From Oscillospiraceae bacterium (GTDB lineage Bacteria > Bacillota > Clostridia > Oscillospirales > Ruminococcaceae): DNA of 64,000 bases. The notes beneath the pieces were generated by a model. The model was not told the origin of the DNA and did not search any database. It saw only the letters and a list, made by a program, of their open reading frames with translations. The DNA is taken from NCBI GenBank assembly GCA_902363145.1, contig CABIZB010000001.1:868001-932000 (forward strand), in the 5' to 3' direction. A program made the translations under genes and the position numbers. Of the stretch, positions 36,088 through 43,197 are shown piece by piece (the first letter of the stretch is position 1; every line of letters begins with the position of its first letter).

Positions 36088-36414
36088 ATGAAAATGGTAA
36101 AAGCAATAATCCGTCCCGAAAAGGTTTCAGATGTGCTTACCGCTTTGGCGGATAACGGAATATATCCTGCAACAAGAACAAGCGTTCTTGGCCGTGGAAA
36201 GCAGCAGGGACTTAAAGTAGGCGCTATCCATTACGATGAAATGCCCAAGGAAATGGTCATGGTTGTGGTGGAAGATGAAATGGTGGATAAGGTAGTTAAC
36301 GTTATGATAACCGCTGCCCGAACAGGCGGCAAAGGTGCATACGGTGACGGAAAGATATTCATTATCCCTGTTGAACAGGCTATAACCATAAGCACAGGCG
36401 AATACGGTCTGTAA
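36088..36414 (+). CDS. P-II family nitrogen regulatory protein
   Basis: A 108-residue trimeric signalling protein that senses 2-oxoglutarate and ATP/ADP and binds transporters or enzymes through its T-loop. The motifs are MKMVKAIIRPEKVSDVLTAL, the T-loop GRGKQQGLKVGAIHYDEMP and the B-loop AARTGGKGAYGDGKIFIIPV. The T-loop resembles NifI1-like proteins, yet no nif or amtB gene is adjacent. The ATG at 36088 is chosen because GGAG lies 8 bases before it; an ATG at 36082 is too close to that site. Confidence 0.92.
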   Translation: MKMVKAIIRPEKVSDVLTALADNGIYPATRTSVLGRGKQQGLKVGAIHYDEMPKEMVMVVVEDEMVDKVVNVMITAARTGGKGAYGDGKIFIIPVEQAITISTGEYGL

Positions 36415-36442
36415 TATACTATTTTAATGCCATAAAAAAAGC

Positions 36443-36477
36443 AAAACGGCTGTCGTGAAATACCGACAGCCGTTTTA
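36443..36477. terminator. Bidirectional terminator between the P-II and thioesterase genes
   Basis: A perfect 13-bp stem (AAAACGGCTGTCG / CGACAGCCGTTTT) with an 8-base loop and T-rich tails both ways. Confidence 0.9.
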
Positions 36478-36480
36478 TTG

Positions 36481-36873
36481 TTAGCCCACATGACAGCCCG
36501 TGATAGTCACAGCCGCAGCCTGCCTGCCAGTCTCGTCATAAACATTGACATTGTAGTAGCAAGTGGTGCGTCCGTCCTTTACACAGTGCGCCTCGGCATA
36601 AAGCATATCGCCCTTGGCCGCACTGAGAAAAGCTATGTTGGAGCTTATGGAGACTACTCCCATTTTCCCATGGTTCGATGCCACTGCAAAGGCAAAGTCC
36701 GCCAGTGTGAAATAAACTCCGCCCATAACGCCGCCCATGGCATTTTTATGCTTGCGTTCAAGCTTTACGGAGCATTTTGCGTATCCATCGCCTATCTCCT
36801 CAATGACGGCGCCATTCTCGGTGGCAAATCTGTCATCTGCAAAAACTTTTCTAACTTCTTCTAAGGTCTTCAA
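36481..36873 (-). CDS. PaaI-type hotdog thioesterase
   Basis: A 130-residue single hotdog domain, about the usual PaaI/YigI size. AMGGVMGGVYFTLADFAFAVA covers the central helix with the catalytic Asp, followed by SSNIAFLSAAKGDMLYAEAH. Such enzymes hydrolyse acyl- or aryl-CoA thioesters, often in a housekeeping role. It stands alone with its own promoter. The specific substrate cannot be assigned. Confidence 0.87.
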   Translation of the reverse strand: MKTLEEVRKVFADDRFATENGAVIEEIGDGYAKCSVKLERKHKNAMGGVMGGVYFTLADFAFAVASNHGKMGVVSISSNIAFLSAAKGDMLYAEAHCVKDGRTTCYYNVNVYDETGRQAAAVTITGCHVG

Positions 36874-36911
36874 ATCCCTTCACCTGTCCTTTTATGCTTT
36901 AAATTACTGTT

Positions 36912-36940
36912 ATTATACCACATTTTCCGCAAAAATACAA
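36912..36940 (-). promoter_or_regulatory. Promoter of the thioesterase gene
   Basis: TTGTAT (36935-36940), 17 bases, TATAAT (36912-36917) with extended -10 TGG, on the minus strand, about 40 bases before the ATG. Confidence 0.75.
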
Positions 36941-36967
36941 TAGAAATATTTGACCGTTACATATACG

Positions 36968-36996
36968 AACCGCAGCGCACTGCTCCGCATATAATG
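36968..36996 (+). promoter_or_regulatory. Possible sigma-K-type promoter of dpaAB
   Basis: AACC (36968-36971), a 16-base spacer and CATATAATG (36988-36996) partly match the mother-cell consensus (AC, then CATA with TA further on). The dpa genes are sigma-K dependent in Bacillus. No good vegetative promoter was seen for dpaA. Weak evidence. Confidence 0.35.
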
Positions 36997-37042
36997 TGTA
37001 AGGGCAGGATAAATGCCCATTATTCAGGAAAGGAAATGCGCC

Positions 37043-37915
37043 ATGTCCGACACATATATTATCGCAGGCGGAGATATGCGTTTTTCAGCCCTTGCCGAAC
37101 AGCTTGGGGATAAGCACAGGGTCTATACCGTCGGCTTTGACAAAAACGTTTTTACATCAGACAAAATCACAGTGGCAGACAATGTTATGTCCGTCCCTCA
37201 GCGCACCGATTATCTGGTGCTTCCCCTGCCGCCCTCGTCGGACGGCATTACACTCAGCACGCCATTTTACCGAGGCACCATATCCCTCAAAGAGCTTTCG
37301 GGCAAGGTGAGGGACGGCGGCATCGTTTTCGGCGGCAGGATATCCCCGCAGGTGCGTGAGATATTCTCCTCCAAGGGGATAGAGGTCATCGACTACTTTG
37401 AGCGTGAGGAGCTGTCCGTCCTCAACGCCCGTGCAACAGCAGAGGGCGCCGTGCAGATAGCACTTGAGGAACAGGCTGTAACCCTTGCGGGAGAAAAGGT
37501 GCTTATCCTGGGAATGGGACGCATCGCCAAAGCGCTTATCAGGATACTTAGCGGCTTCGGAACAGAGATGACCGTATGCGCAAGAAAATACTCCGACCTT
37601 GCATGGGCTGAGATATTCGGCTGCAAGACCATACATATATCAGAGCTTAAAAGCTCTGGTGTTCTTTCGGACTCGGAGCTTATCTTCAACACTGTCCCCC
37701 ACCTTATCCTTGATGAAAGCGCACTGTCCCAATGCACCAAAAGCTGCCTTATGATAGACCTTGCCTCAAAGCCCGGCGGTATGGATTTTGAAGCCGCAGG
37801 CAGAATGGGGCTTCGTGCCATATGGACGCTGTCCCTACCGGGAAAGACCGCACCCATAAGCTCGGGAAAGATAATCGGCAAGGCTATCGAAAACATACTC
37901 ATCGAACGAAAGTAA
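37043..37915 (+). CDS. dpaA: Dipicolinate synthase subunit A
   Basis: The oxidoreductase subunit that, with DpaB, makes dipicolinic acid from dihydrodipicolinate in the mother cell; the product fills the spore core. The protein has 290 residues, with an N-terminal dpaA-specific region (YIIAGGDMRFSALAEQL) and a Rossmann fold in the middle (KVLILGMGRIAKALIRIL). Then come NTVPHLILDES and MIDLASKPGGMDF. AAAGGA stands 8 bases before the chosen ATG at 37043; an ATG at 37013 has no such site. dpaB follows after 31 bases. Confidence 0.95.
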   Translation: MSDTYIIAGGDMRFSALAEQLGDKHRVYTVGFDKNVFTSDKITVADNVMSVPQRTDYLVLPLPPSSDGITLSTPFYRGTISLKELSGKVRDGGIVFGGRISPQVREIFSSKGIEVIDYFEREELSVLNARATAEGAVQIALEEQAVTLAGEKVLILGMGRIAKALIRILSGFGTEMTVCARKYSDLAWAEIFGCKTIHISELKSSGVLSDSELIFNTVPHLILDESALSQCTKSCLMIDLASKPGGMDFEAAGRMGLRAIWTLSLPGKTAPISSGKIIGKAIENILIERK

Positions 37916-37946
37916 CATACACACCTTTTACAAGGAGGTGAACATC

Positions 37947-38540
37947 TTGACAGACAGCATATCACCCCTCAGCGGAGCAAAGATCGGATTTGCCATGTGC
38001 GGCTCGTTCTGCACCTTTTCCAAGGCATTTGAGCAGATGATAAAGCTGAAAGCCGCAGGGGCTGAGCTGACCCCCATAATGTCATACAACGCCTCTTCAC
38101 TTGACACCCGCTTCGGCACAGCCGAGGAAAACATCATGACCGCCGAAAACATTTGCGGAAGAGGCGTTATCAACACCATACCACAGGCAGGGCCTATAGG
38201 TCCGAAAAAAATGTTCGACCTGCTTATAGTTGCCCCATGCACGGGAAATACGCTGGCAAAGCTCGCCTGCGGCATAACCGACACCCCCGTGACAATGGCG
38301 GTCAAATCCCACCTGCGCAATGCAAGACCTGTACTTATCACAGTTTCCACCAACGACGCACTATCCGCCTCGGCAAAAAATATCGGAACACTGCTTAACA
38401 TAAAGAACATCTGCTTTGTTCCGTTCAGGCAGGACGATTTCATCAAAAAGCCCACATCGGCGGTGGCTGATTTTACAAAGCTTCCCGAAGCCGCCGCAGC
38501 CGCACTGTCTGGCAGACAGCTCCAGCCCATTCTTTCATAA
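37947..38540 (+). CDS. dpaB: Dipicolinate synthase subunit B
   Basis: A flavoprotein-like subunit of about 197 residues (related to phosphopantothenoylcysteine decarboxylases) that pairs with DpaA. Typical parts are IGFAMCGSFCTFSKAFEQM, QAGPIGPKKMFDLLIVAPCTGNT split over the flavin-site region, and TDTPVTMAVKSHLRN. TTG at 37947 is chosen: AAGGAGG lies 8 bases before it, while the GTG at 37938 overlaps that site. A terminator follows. Confidence 0.94.
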   Translation: MTDSISPLSGAKIGFAMCGSFCTFSKAFEQMIKLKAAGAELTPIMSYNASSLDTRFGTAEENIMTAENICGRGVINTIPQAGPIGPKKMFDLLIVAPCTGNTLAKLACGITDTPVTMAVKSHLRNARPVLITVSTNDALSASAKNIGTLLNIKNICFVPFRQDDFIKKPTSAVADFTKLPEAAAAALSGRQLQPILS

Positions 38541-38553
38541 ACACGCAAATACG

Positions 38554-38592
38554 ATCGGGAGCCGATGCGAAGATCATCAGCTCCCGATTTTT
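38554..38592 (+). terminator. Terminator of dpaAB
   Basis: ATCGGGAGC and GCTCCCGAT form a 9-bp stem around a 17-base loop, followed by TTTTTT. It ends exactly where the convergent ABC-F gene stops. Confidence 0.85.
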
Positions 38593-40080
38593 TCAGAATG
38601 TTATGACCTTATCCGCTATCCCGTCGCAGAATGCCTTGTCATGCTCCGCAAAAAGCATAGTGGGCCGGTACTGTATGATAAGCTGCTCCAGCTGCATACG
38701 TGAGATAACGTCGATATAATTCATCGGCTCGTCCCAGATGTGGATATGCGCCGAATCACAAAGGCTTGCAGCCAAAAGGACTTTTTTCTTCTGCCCCGAG
38801 CTGAATCCGCTCATGTTTTTTTCAAACTGGACACGGGCAAAATCCAGCTTTCGCAGAATAGCAAACAGCAGGCTTTCATCAATCTCTCGCTGACGTGCAA
38901 AGTCAAACAAGCTGCCCGAAAGCTCCGATGCGTCCTGAGAAACGTAGGATATTTTCAGTCCCCTGCCGATAATTATCTCACCGCCGTGAGGGATATCCTG
39001 ACCGCAGACAAGCTTCATCACAGTGGATTTTCCGCAGCCGTTTGTGCCCATAAGCAGCACACGCTCGCCCTTTTCAACGGTGAAATTAAGACTGCTGAAA
39101 ATTTTTCTGCCGCCAAACTCCACTGACACATTCCTGAACTGCACCAAAGTATCGGCGTGAAAATCCTCCTGCTTTATTTTAAGAGCATCTGCCCTTTCAA
39201 TGTTTTTGAGCAGTGCGGATTTTTCTTCTATCGCCCTGCTGCATCTGTACTCGATCGCCTTGGCACGCTTCATGGATTTTTTGGCTTTTGCTGCCTCTGT
39301 CGGCCGTCGGGTCAGGCTTTTTTCAACCTTGGTCGGGTCAAAGCCTATCTTTCGCTTTTCCGCCCTGTCCGACCACTCAGCCTTTTCGGCAGCGGTCTTT
39401 TCAAGGCGCTTTATCTCGCTTTTCAGCTTCTCATTCTCCGCAAGCTCAAAAGCATCTCTGCGCTCCTTGTTTTCCAGCCATACGGAGAAATTGCCCTTTG
39501 TTATCTCAATATCCGCATGGTTTATGGCAAGGATGTGGTCAACACAGCTGTCCATGAACGTGCGGTCGTGAGACACAAGTATAAATCCTTTCTTGCTGTT
39601 GAGATATCGGCTGAGCAGCTCTCTTCCGTGCATATCCAGATGATTTGTAGGCTCATCAATGAGCAGAAAGCTGTTCTCCCGCAGGAACATTGCCGCAAGC
39701 TGCAGCTTTGTCTGCTCTCCGAATGAAAGGGTCGAGTAGGGGCGGTATAGGACTTCCTCATCAATTTCGAGAAAATTCATTTCACGGACAAGCTCCCAGT
39801 AAACGTAATCAGGACATATCCCGCCGATAACATCTATTGCATCAGCCGATCTGTCGCTGACTTCATAAGGGAAATACTCAAAATCGACATCAGCGGAAAT
39901 GCTGCCGCTGTACTCAAATTTACTCTGAAGAAGATTCAAAAATGTAGTTTTTCCCCGACCGTTGCGTCCCGTGAAGCCAAGCTTCCAGTCGGTATCAATG
40001 CGAAAACTTACGTGTTCAAAGATGTTGTCATAGCTGCCCTCATAGGCAAAAGTAAGGTCTGTGATATTTATAACTGACAT
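38593..40080 (-). CDS. ABC-F ATPase, Lsa-like, probable antibiotic-resistance ribosomal protection protein
   Basis: A cytosolic protein of 495 residues with two ABC domains and no membrane part, the ABC-F layout. Domain 1 has GRNGRGKTT, LSFGEQTKL and LLIDEPTNHLD; domain 2 has GTNGCGKST, FSSGQKKKV and HIWDEPMNYID. The interdomain linker (about 215-300) is charged and helical with AFELAENEKLKSEIKRLEK. The DTDWKLG start of domain 1 and this linker recall Lsa/Vga-type proteins, which displace lincosamides, streptogramin A or pleuromutilins from the ribosome. An ATG at 40125 lies inside the attenuator; 40080 is chosen, with GGAGG 8 bases before it. Expression is probably gated by the leader upstream. 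The actual drug range is unknown. Confidence 0.9.
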   Translation of the reverse strand: MSVINITDLTFAYEGSYDNIFEHVSFRIDTDWKLGFTGRNGRGKTTFLNLLQSKFEYSGSISADVDFEYFPYEVSDRSADAIDVIGGICPDYVYWELVREMNFLEIDEEVLYRPYSTLSFGEQTKLQLAAMFLRENSFLLIDEPTNHLDMHGRELLSRYLNSKKGFILVSHDRTFMDSCVDHILAINHADIEITKGNFSVWLENKERRDAFELAENEKLKSEIKRLEKTAAEKAEWSDRAEKRKIGFDPTKVEKSLTRRPTEAAKAKKSMKRAKAIEYRCSRAIEEKSALLKNIERADALKIKQEDFHADTLVQFRNVSVEFGGRKIFSSLNFTVEKGERVLLMGTNGCGKSTVMKLVCGQDIPHGGEIIIGRGLKISYVSQDASELSGSLFDFARQREIDESLLFAILRKLDFARVQFEKNMSGFSSGQKKKVLLAASLCDSAHIHIWDEPMNYIDVISRMQLEQLIIQYRPTMLFAEHDKAFCDGIADKVITF

Positions 40081-40098
40081 AATATGCGCCTCCGATGC

Positions 40099-40135
40099 AA
40101 AAAAATAAGCCGCAGGAAAGCTCATCTCCTGCGGC
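40099..40135 (-). terminator. Leader terminator upstream of the ABC-F gene
   Basis: A perfect 9-bp GC-rich stem (GCCGCAGGA / TCCTGCGGC) followed by TTATTTTTTT, lying between promoter and gene and ending five bases before the GGAGG ribosome site. Without antitermination, most transcripts should end here. Confidence 0.85.
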
Positions 40136-40176
40136 AGTTACACCGAATAAGGCGCATAGGGACACAATGCACCGTA

Positions 40177-40263
40177 TCAATATAAAAGTCGGGAATATGC
40201 ACATCTTTCCTGCAATGGCGCACTGAAACAAACGCATATAAAATGCGCTTTAAAAATTTTCAT
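40177..40263 (-). CDS. Leader peptide 2 of the ABC-F attenuator (28 residues)
   Basis: ATG with AAGG 5 bases before it opens a 28-codon frame starting MKIFKAHFICVCFSAP and ending SRLLY. The codons for LQERC overlap antiterminator segment B, so a ribosome translating this ORF would mask B and favour the terminator. No protein function is expected. Too short for confident statistics; the ribosome site and the pairing geometry are the support. Confidence 0.6.
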   Translation of the reverse strand: MKIFKAHFICVCFSAPLQERCAYSRLLY

Positions 40264-40277
40264 ATGCACCTTAAAAT

Positions 40278-40298
40278 TCAGCAGGAAACAGTACGCAT
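40278..40298 (-). CDS. Leader peptide 1 of the ABC-F attenuator (MRTVSC)
   Basis: A six-codon ORF with GGAG 8 bases before its ATG, the strongest ribosome site in the leader. Its last codons (GTT TCC TGC) are segment A, which can pair with segment B. A ribosome stalled here by a drug would cover A and release B for antitermination. The functional reading is inference. Confidence 0.55.
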   Translation of the reverse strand: MRTVSC

Positions 40299-40362
40299 CT
40301 TCCCAACTCCAATTCTTGTTGATATTTGCAGTTCAAACTGTTACAGCTTTGACTGCAAGTGT

Positions 40363-40391
40363 ATTATAGCACCCGAAACTCACGTTGTCAA
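40363..40391 (-). promoter_or_regulatory. Consensus promoter of the ABC-F leader
   Basis: TTGACA (40386-40391), 17 bases, TATAAT (40363-40368) with TGC extended -10 on the minus strand: a full consensus match. Such a strong constitutive promoter fits control by attenuation rather than initiation. Confidence 0.88.
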
Positions 40392-40414
40392 GAGCTTTTT
40401 AAAAATATTTTCCG

Positions 40415-40443
40415 TTGACATCACAAAAAAGCAATGATATAAT
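40415..40443 (+). promoter_or_regulatory. Promoter of the HAD phosphatase gene
   Basis: TTGACA (40415-40420), 17 bases, TATAAT (40438-40443), extended -10 TGA. It diverges from the ABC-F promoter; the two -35 boxes are 23 bases apart. Confidence 0.85.
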
Positions 40444-40484
40444 CAAAGCAGTGCAATACCAAAACAATGATTGTGAGGAAAGCT

Positions 40485-41174
40485 ATGCGAGCTGTATTTA
40501 TTGATATTGACAACACTCTGCTTGATTTTGAGGAATACGTGAAGCAGTCCATGAAAACGGGCTTTGAGCATTTTGGATTAAAACCTTACAAACCGTATAT
40601 GTATGACATCTTTACCACTGAAAATAACAAGCTCTGGCGCATGATAGAAAAGGGCACCATCACATTTCCCCAGCTTGAACAGATAAGGTGGAACAACGTT
40701 TTTCATTCCCTTGGGATAGAATTTGACGGAGAGACTTTTGAAAAGTATTTCCGCCATGCTCTTAACGAAAGCGCCATACCTGTTGCGGGGGCATATGAGC
40801 TGCTGGAATATCTGCACGGAAAGTACATACTTTGTGCGGCAAGCAACGGGCCTTATGACCAGCAGCTGCACCGCCTTGAACTGGCAGGCATGAAGAAGTT
40901 TTTCAGCTATTTCTTTATATCCGAGCAGATAGGTGCATCAAAGCCGTCTGAGGAGTTTTTTGCCCGCTCTTTTGAGATACTGAACGATGGACGTGAAAAG
41001 CCTATTATGCCAGGCGAAACCATAATAATCGGCGACTCCATGTCCTCCGATATGGCGGGTGGAAAGAACTTTGGCATGAAGACATGTTATTTTTCCAACG
41101 GAAAGGCTGCGGCTGACAATATCGGTGTGGATCATATTGTGGGCAGGCTGGAAACAGTGGAGGATTTTTTGTAA
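40485..41174 (+). CDS. HAD-superfamily hydrolase, YjjG/YfnB-type nucleotidase
   Basis: A 229-residue phosphatase. HAD motif I is FIDIDNTLLDF, motif II SNGP, motif III Lys in SKPSEEFF, and motif IV IGDSMSSDMAGG. A helical cap lies between motifs I and II. The pattern and length fit the YjjG/YfnB group (house-cleaning 5-prime nucleotidases acting on non-canonical pyrimidine nucleotides). The ATG at 40485 follows GAGG by 6 bases; an ATG at 40467 is not so placed. It stands alone. Confidence 0.85.
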   Translation: MRAVFIDIDNTLLDFEEYVKQSMKTGFEHFGLKPYKPYMYDIFTTENNKLWRMIEKGTITFPQLEQIRWNNVFHSLGIEFDGETFEKYFRHALNESAIPVAGAYELLEYLHGKYILCAASNGPYDQQLHRLELAGMKKFFSYFFISEQIGASKPSEEFFARSFEILNDGREKPIMPGETIIIGDSMSSDMAGGKNFGMKTCYFSNGKAAADNIGVDHIVGRLETVEDFL

Positions 41175-41206
41175 GGCGAAAACAAGCCCAAATGCTCGCA
41201 TCTTAC

Positions 41207-41235
41207 TTGACATATCATAAAGTATATGGTAAAAT
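41207..41235 (+). promoter_or_regulatory. Promoter of argS
   Basis: TTGACA (41207-41212), 17 bases, TAAAAT (41230-41235) with extended -10 TGG. The leader is about 32 bases, too short for a T-box. Confidence 0.82.
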
Positions 41236-41273
41236 CAAGCTATATATGATTTGTACAAAGGATGGATATATAA

Positions 41274-43022
41274 ATGCAGACTATTACCAAGGCTCTTACA
41301 GATATCGTTACCGCTGCATTCGTTAAATGCGGCTATCCCGAGGCTTCGGGCGTTGTTACTCCCTCTGACCGTCTTGACCTGTGCCAGTTCCAGTGCAACG
41401 GTGCTTTTGCGGCTGCAAAGGCTTACAGAAAGGCTCCCATTGCCATCGCTTCCGAGGTTGCGGAAGTCCTCAGCAGCGAGGAGATCTTTGCCAAGGCGGA
41501 AGCCGTAAAGCCCGGATTCCTGAACCTTACCCTCAGCGACGAATATATGCTCTCCCTTGCGGCAGGCATTGACAGCGATAAATTCTGCGGCGTTCCTCAG
41601 GCTGACAAGCAGGAAAAGATCGTTATCGACTACGGCGGACCCAACGTTGCAAAGCCCCTGCACATCGGTCATCTCCGCTCGGCTATCATCGGCGAATCCC
41701 TGAAAAGACTTGCCCGTGCCTGCGGCTGCACCGTTTACAGCGATGTTCATCTGGGCGACTGGGGTCTTCAGATAGGTCTGGTAATCGCAGAGCTTTCCGA
41801 AAGATATCCCGACTGGAAGTGCTTCTCCGAGGACTTCAAGGAGTCTGACGGCGTTCCTCCCCTTTCCGCTGAGCTTCTCTGCGAGGTATATCCCTTTGCC
41901 AGCAAGAAGAGCAAGGAAGACGATGATTTCAAAGCAAAGGCTCACACTGCCACCTTTGAGCTTCAGAGCGGCAGAGCAGGCTATATCGCACTCTGGAAAG
42001 AGATACTCCGTGTTTCTATCGCCGACCTGAAAAGCAACTATGAAAAGCTGGGCGTTGATTTTGATTACTGGTACGGCGAGAGTGACGCTGACAAATACAT
42101 TCCCGAGCTTATGAAGATACTGGAGGACAAGCACCTCTCCCGTGAAAGCGACGGCGCACTTGTTGTTGACGTTGCAAAGGAGGACGACAAGGCTCCCATG
42201 CCTCCCGTTATCGTCCGCAAGTCCGATAATTCCAGTATTTACGCCACAACCGACCTTGCAACCATTATTCAGAGAAACAAAGACTTTGCCCCCGACAAGA
42301 TCTGGTACGTTGTTGATAACCGTCAGGAGCTTCACTTTACTCAGGTGTTCCGCTGCGCACGCCTTGCACAGCTTGTACCCGACAGCACTGAGCTTGAATT
42401 CCTCGGCTTCGGCACCATGAACGGCAGCGACGGCAAGCCCTACAAGACCCGTGACGGCGGAGTTATGAGACTTTCCGACCTTATCGAGACCGTTACCAAC
42501 GCTTCCCTTGAACGTCTGAAGGATTCTGCTCTTGTTGCAGGCGAGGACAGAGAGGCATACGCAAGAAAGATAGGCATGGCAGCCATCAAGTTCGGCGACC
42601 TTATCAACCACCGTTCCAAGGACTATGTTTTTGACCTTGACAAGTTCATGTCCACCGACGGAAAGACAGGCGTATATCTTCTCTACACCGTTTCAAGAAT
42701 AAACTCGATCATGAAAAAGGCTGAGGGCATCACTCCCCGTCTCACAGGCGTTTACAGCGAAGCAGAGCGCAGCCTTATCCTGAAAATGATAATGACAGGC
42801 GATGTTATCGAGCACGCCATGAACGAAAAGGCTCCCAACTACATCTGCGAGAACGCATATCAGCTGGCAGTGGCTTTCTCCTCATTCTATCACGAGAACC
42901 ACATCATCAGCGAGCCTGACGAGAACAAGCGTTCAAGCTGGCTTGCTCTTGCAGCCCTTACCAGAAAGATGATAGTAAAGCACCTTGATATCCTGGGTAT
43001 CGAGCCTGTTGAAAATATGTGA
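41274..43022 (+). CDS. argS: Arginyl-tRNA synthetase
   Basis: Charges tRNA-Arg. A 582-residue class I synthetase with an N-terminal Arg-tRNA-synthetase domain, the HIGH motif in NVAKPLHIGHLRSA (about residue 130), and a C-terminal DALR anticodon-binding domain (FVLY-like region replaced by YLLYTVSRINSI). The canonical KMSKS loop is not visible, as in many ArgRS. It is monocistronic, with its own promoter. No T-box is present, in contrast to valS. Confidence 0.97.
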   Translation: MQTITKALTDIVTAAFVKCGYPEASGVVTPSDRLDLCQFQCNGAFAAAKAYRKAPIAIASEVAEVLSSEEIFAKAEAVKPGFLNLTLSDEYMLSLAAGIDSDKFCGVPQADKQEKIVIDYGGPNVAKPLHIGHLRSAIIGESLKRLARACGCTVYSDVHLGDWGLQIGLVIAELSERYPDWKCFSEDFKESDGVPPLSAELLCEVYPFASKKSKEDDDFKAKAHTATFELQSGRAGYIALWKEILRVSIADLKSNYEKLGVDFDYWYGESDADKYIPELMKILEDKHLSRESDGALVVDVAKEDDKAPMPPVIVRKSDNSSIYATTDLATIIQRNKDFAPDKIWYVVDNRQELHFTQVFRCARLAQLVPDSTELEFLGFGTMNGSDGKPYKTRDGGVMRLSDLIETVTNASLERLKDSALVAGEDREAYARKIGMAAIKFGDLINHRSKDYVFDLDKFMSTDGKTGVYLLYTVSRINSIMKKAEGITPRLTGVYSEAERSLILKMIMTGDVIEHAMNEKAPNYICENAYQLAVAFSSFYHENHIISEPDENKRSSWLALAALTRKMIVKHLDILGIEPVENM

Positions 43023-43081
43023 TTGTGCATAATGCAGCTCAAAAAACTCAGACCGGCAAATAAATTTGTACAAAAGTCGCT

Positions 43082-43110
43082 TTGACATCACAAACGCAAA
43101 AGAGTATAAT
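43082..43110 (+). promoter_or_regulatory. Promoter ahead of the MATE gene leader
   Basis: TTGACA (43082-43087), 17 bases, TATAAT (43105-43110), full consensus. Transcription would start near 43117, only a few bases before a strong terminator hairpin. Confidence 0.85.
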
Positions 43111-43123
43111 TATTAAATAAGAT

Positions 43124-43175
43124 GTGCAGCTAAAGAACGTAAGTCCGATCTTACTTCTTTAGCTGCACTTTTTTT
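43124..43175 (+). terminator. Terminator between promoter and MATE gene
   Basis: GTGCAGCTAAAGAA and TTCTTTAGCTGCAC form a perfect 14-bp stem, extended by GTAAG/CTTAC, followed by seven T. It lies inside the leader, ten bases before the AAGGAG site of the MATE gene. Either it attenuates that gene or it defines a small RNA of about 55 bases. Confidence 0.9.
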
Positions 43176-43197
43176 ATTTATTCTAAGGAGTGTATTT

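Larger units (their letters stand above)
40081..40362 (-). promoter_or_regulatory. Attenuator leader of the ABC-F gene
   Basis: A leader RNA of about 275 bases. In transcript order it holds a 5-prime hairpin (40326-40358), leader ORF 1 containing segment A (TTTCCTGC, 40281-40288), leader ORF 2 containing segment B (GCAGGAAAG, 40205-40213), and a terminator made of arms C (GCCGCAGGA, 40127-40135) and D (TCCTGCGGC, 40109-40117). A pairs with B, and C pairs with D. B can instead pair with CTTTCCTGC (40112-40120), which overlaps D and would break the terminator. This is the logic of a translation-sensed attenuator. Confidence 0.75.

Noticed and set aside
36961..37012. Vegetative promoter for dpaA at CATATAATG
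   Set aside because: No -35 box at the right distance; kept only as a weak sigma-K candidate.
41235..42611. 458-codon minus-strand ORF opposite argS
   Set aside because: Shadow of argS codon bias; overlaps the argS promoter and shows no recognisable domain.
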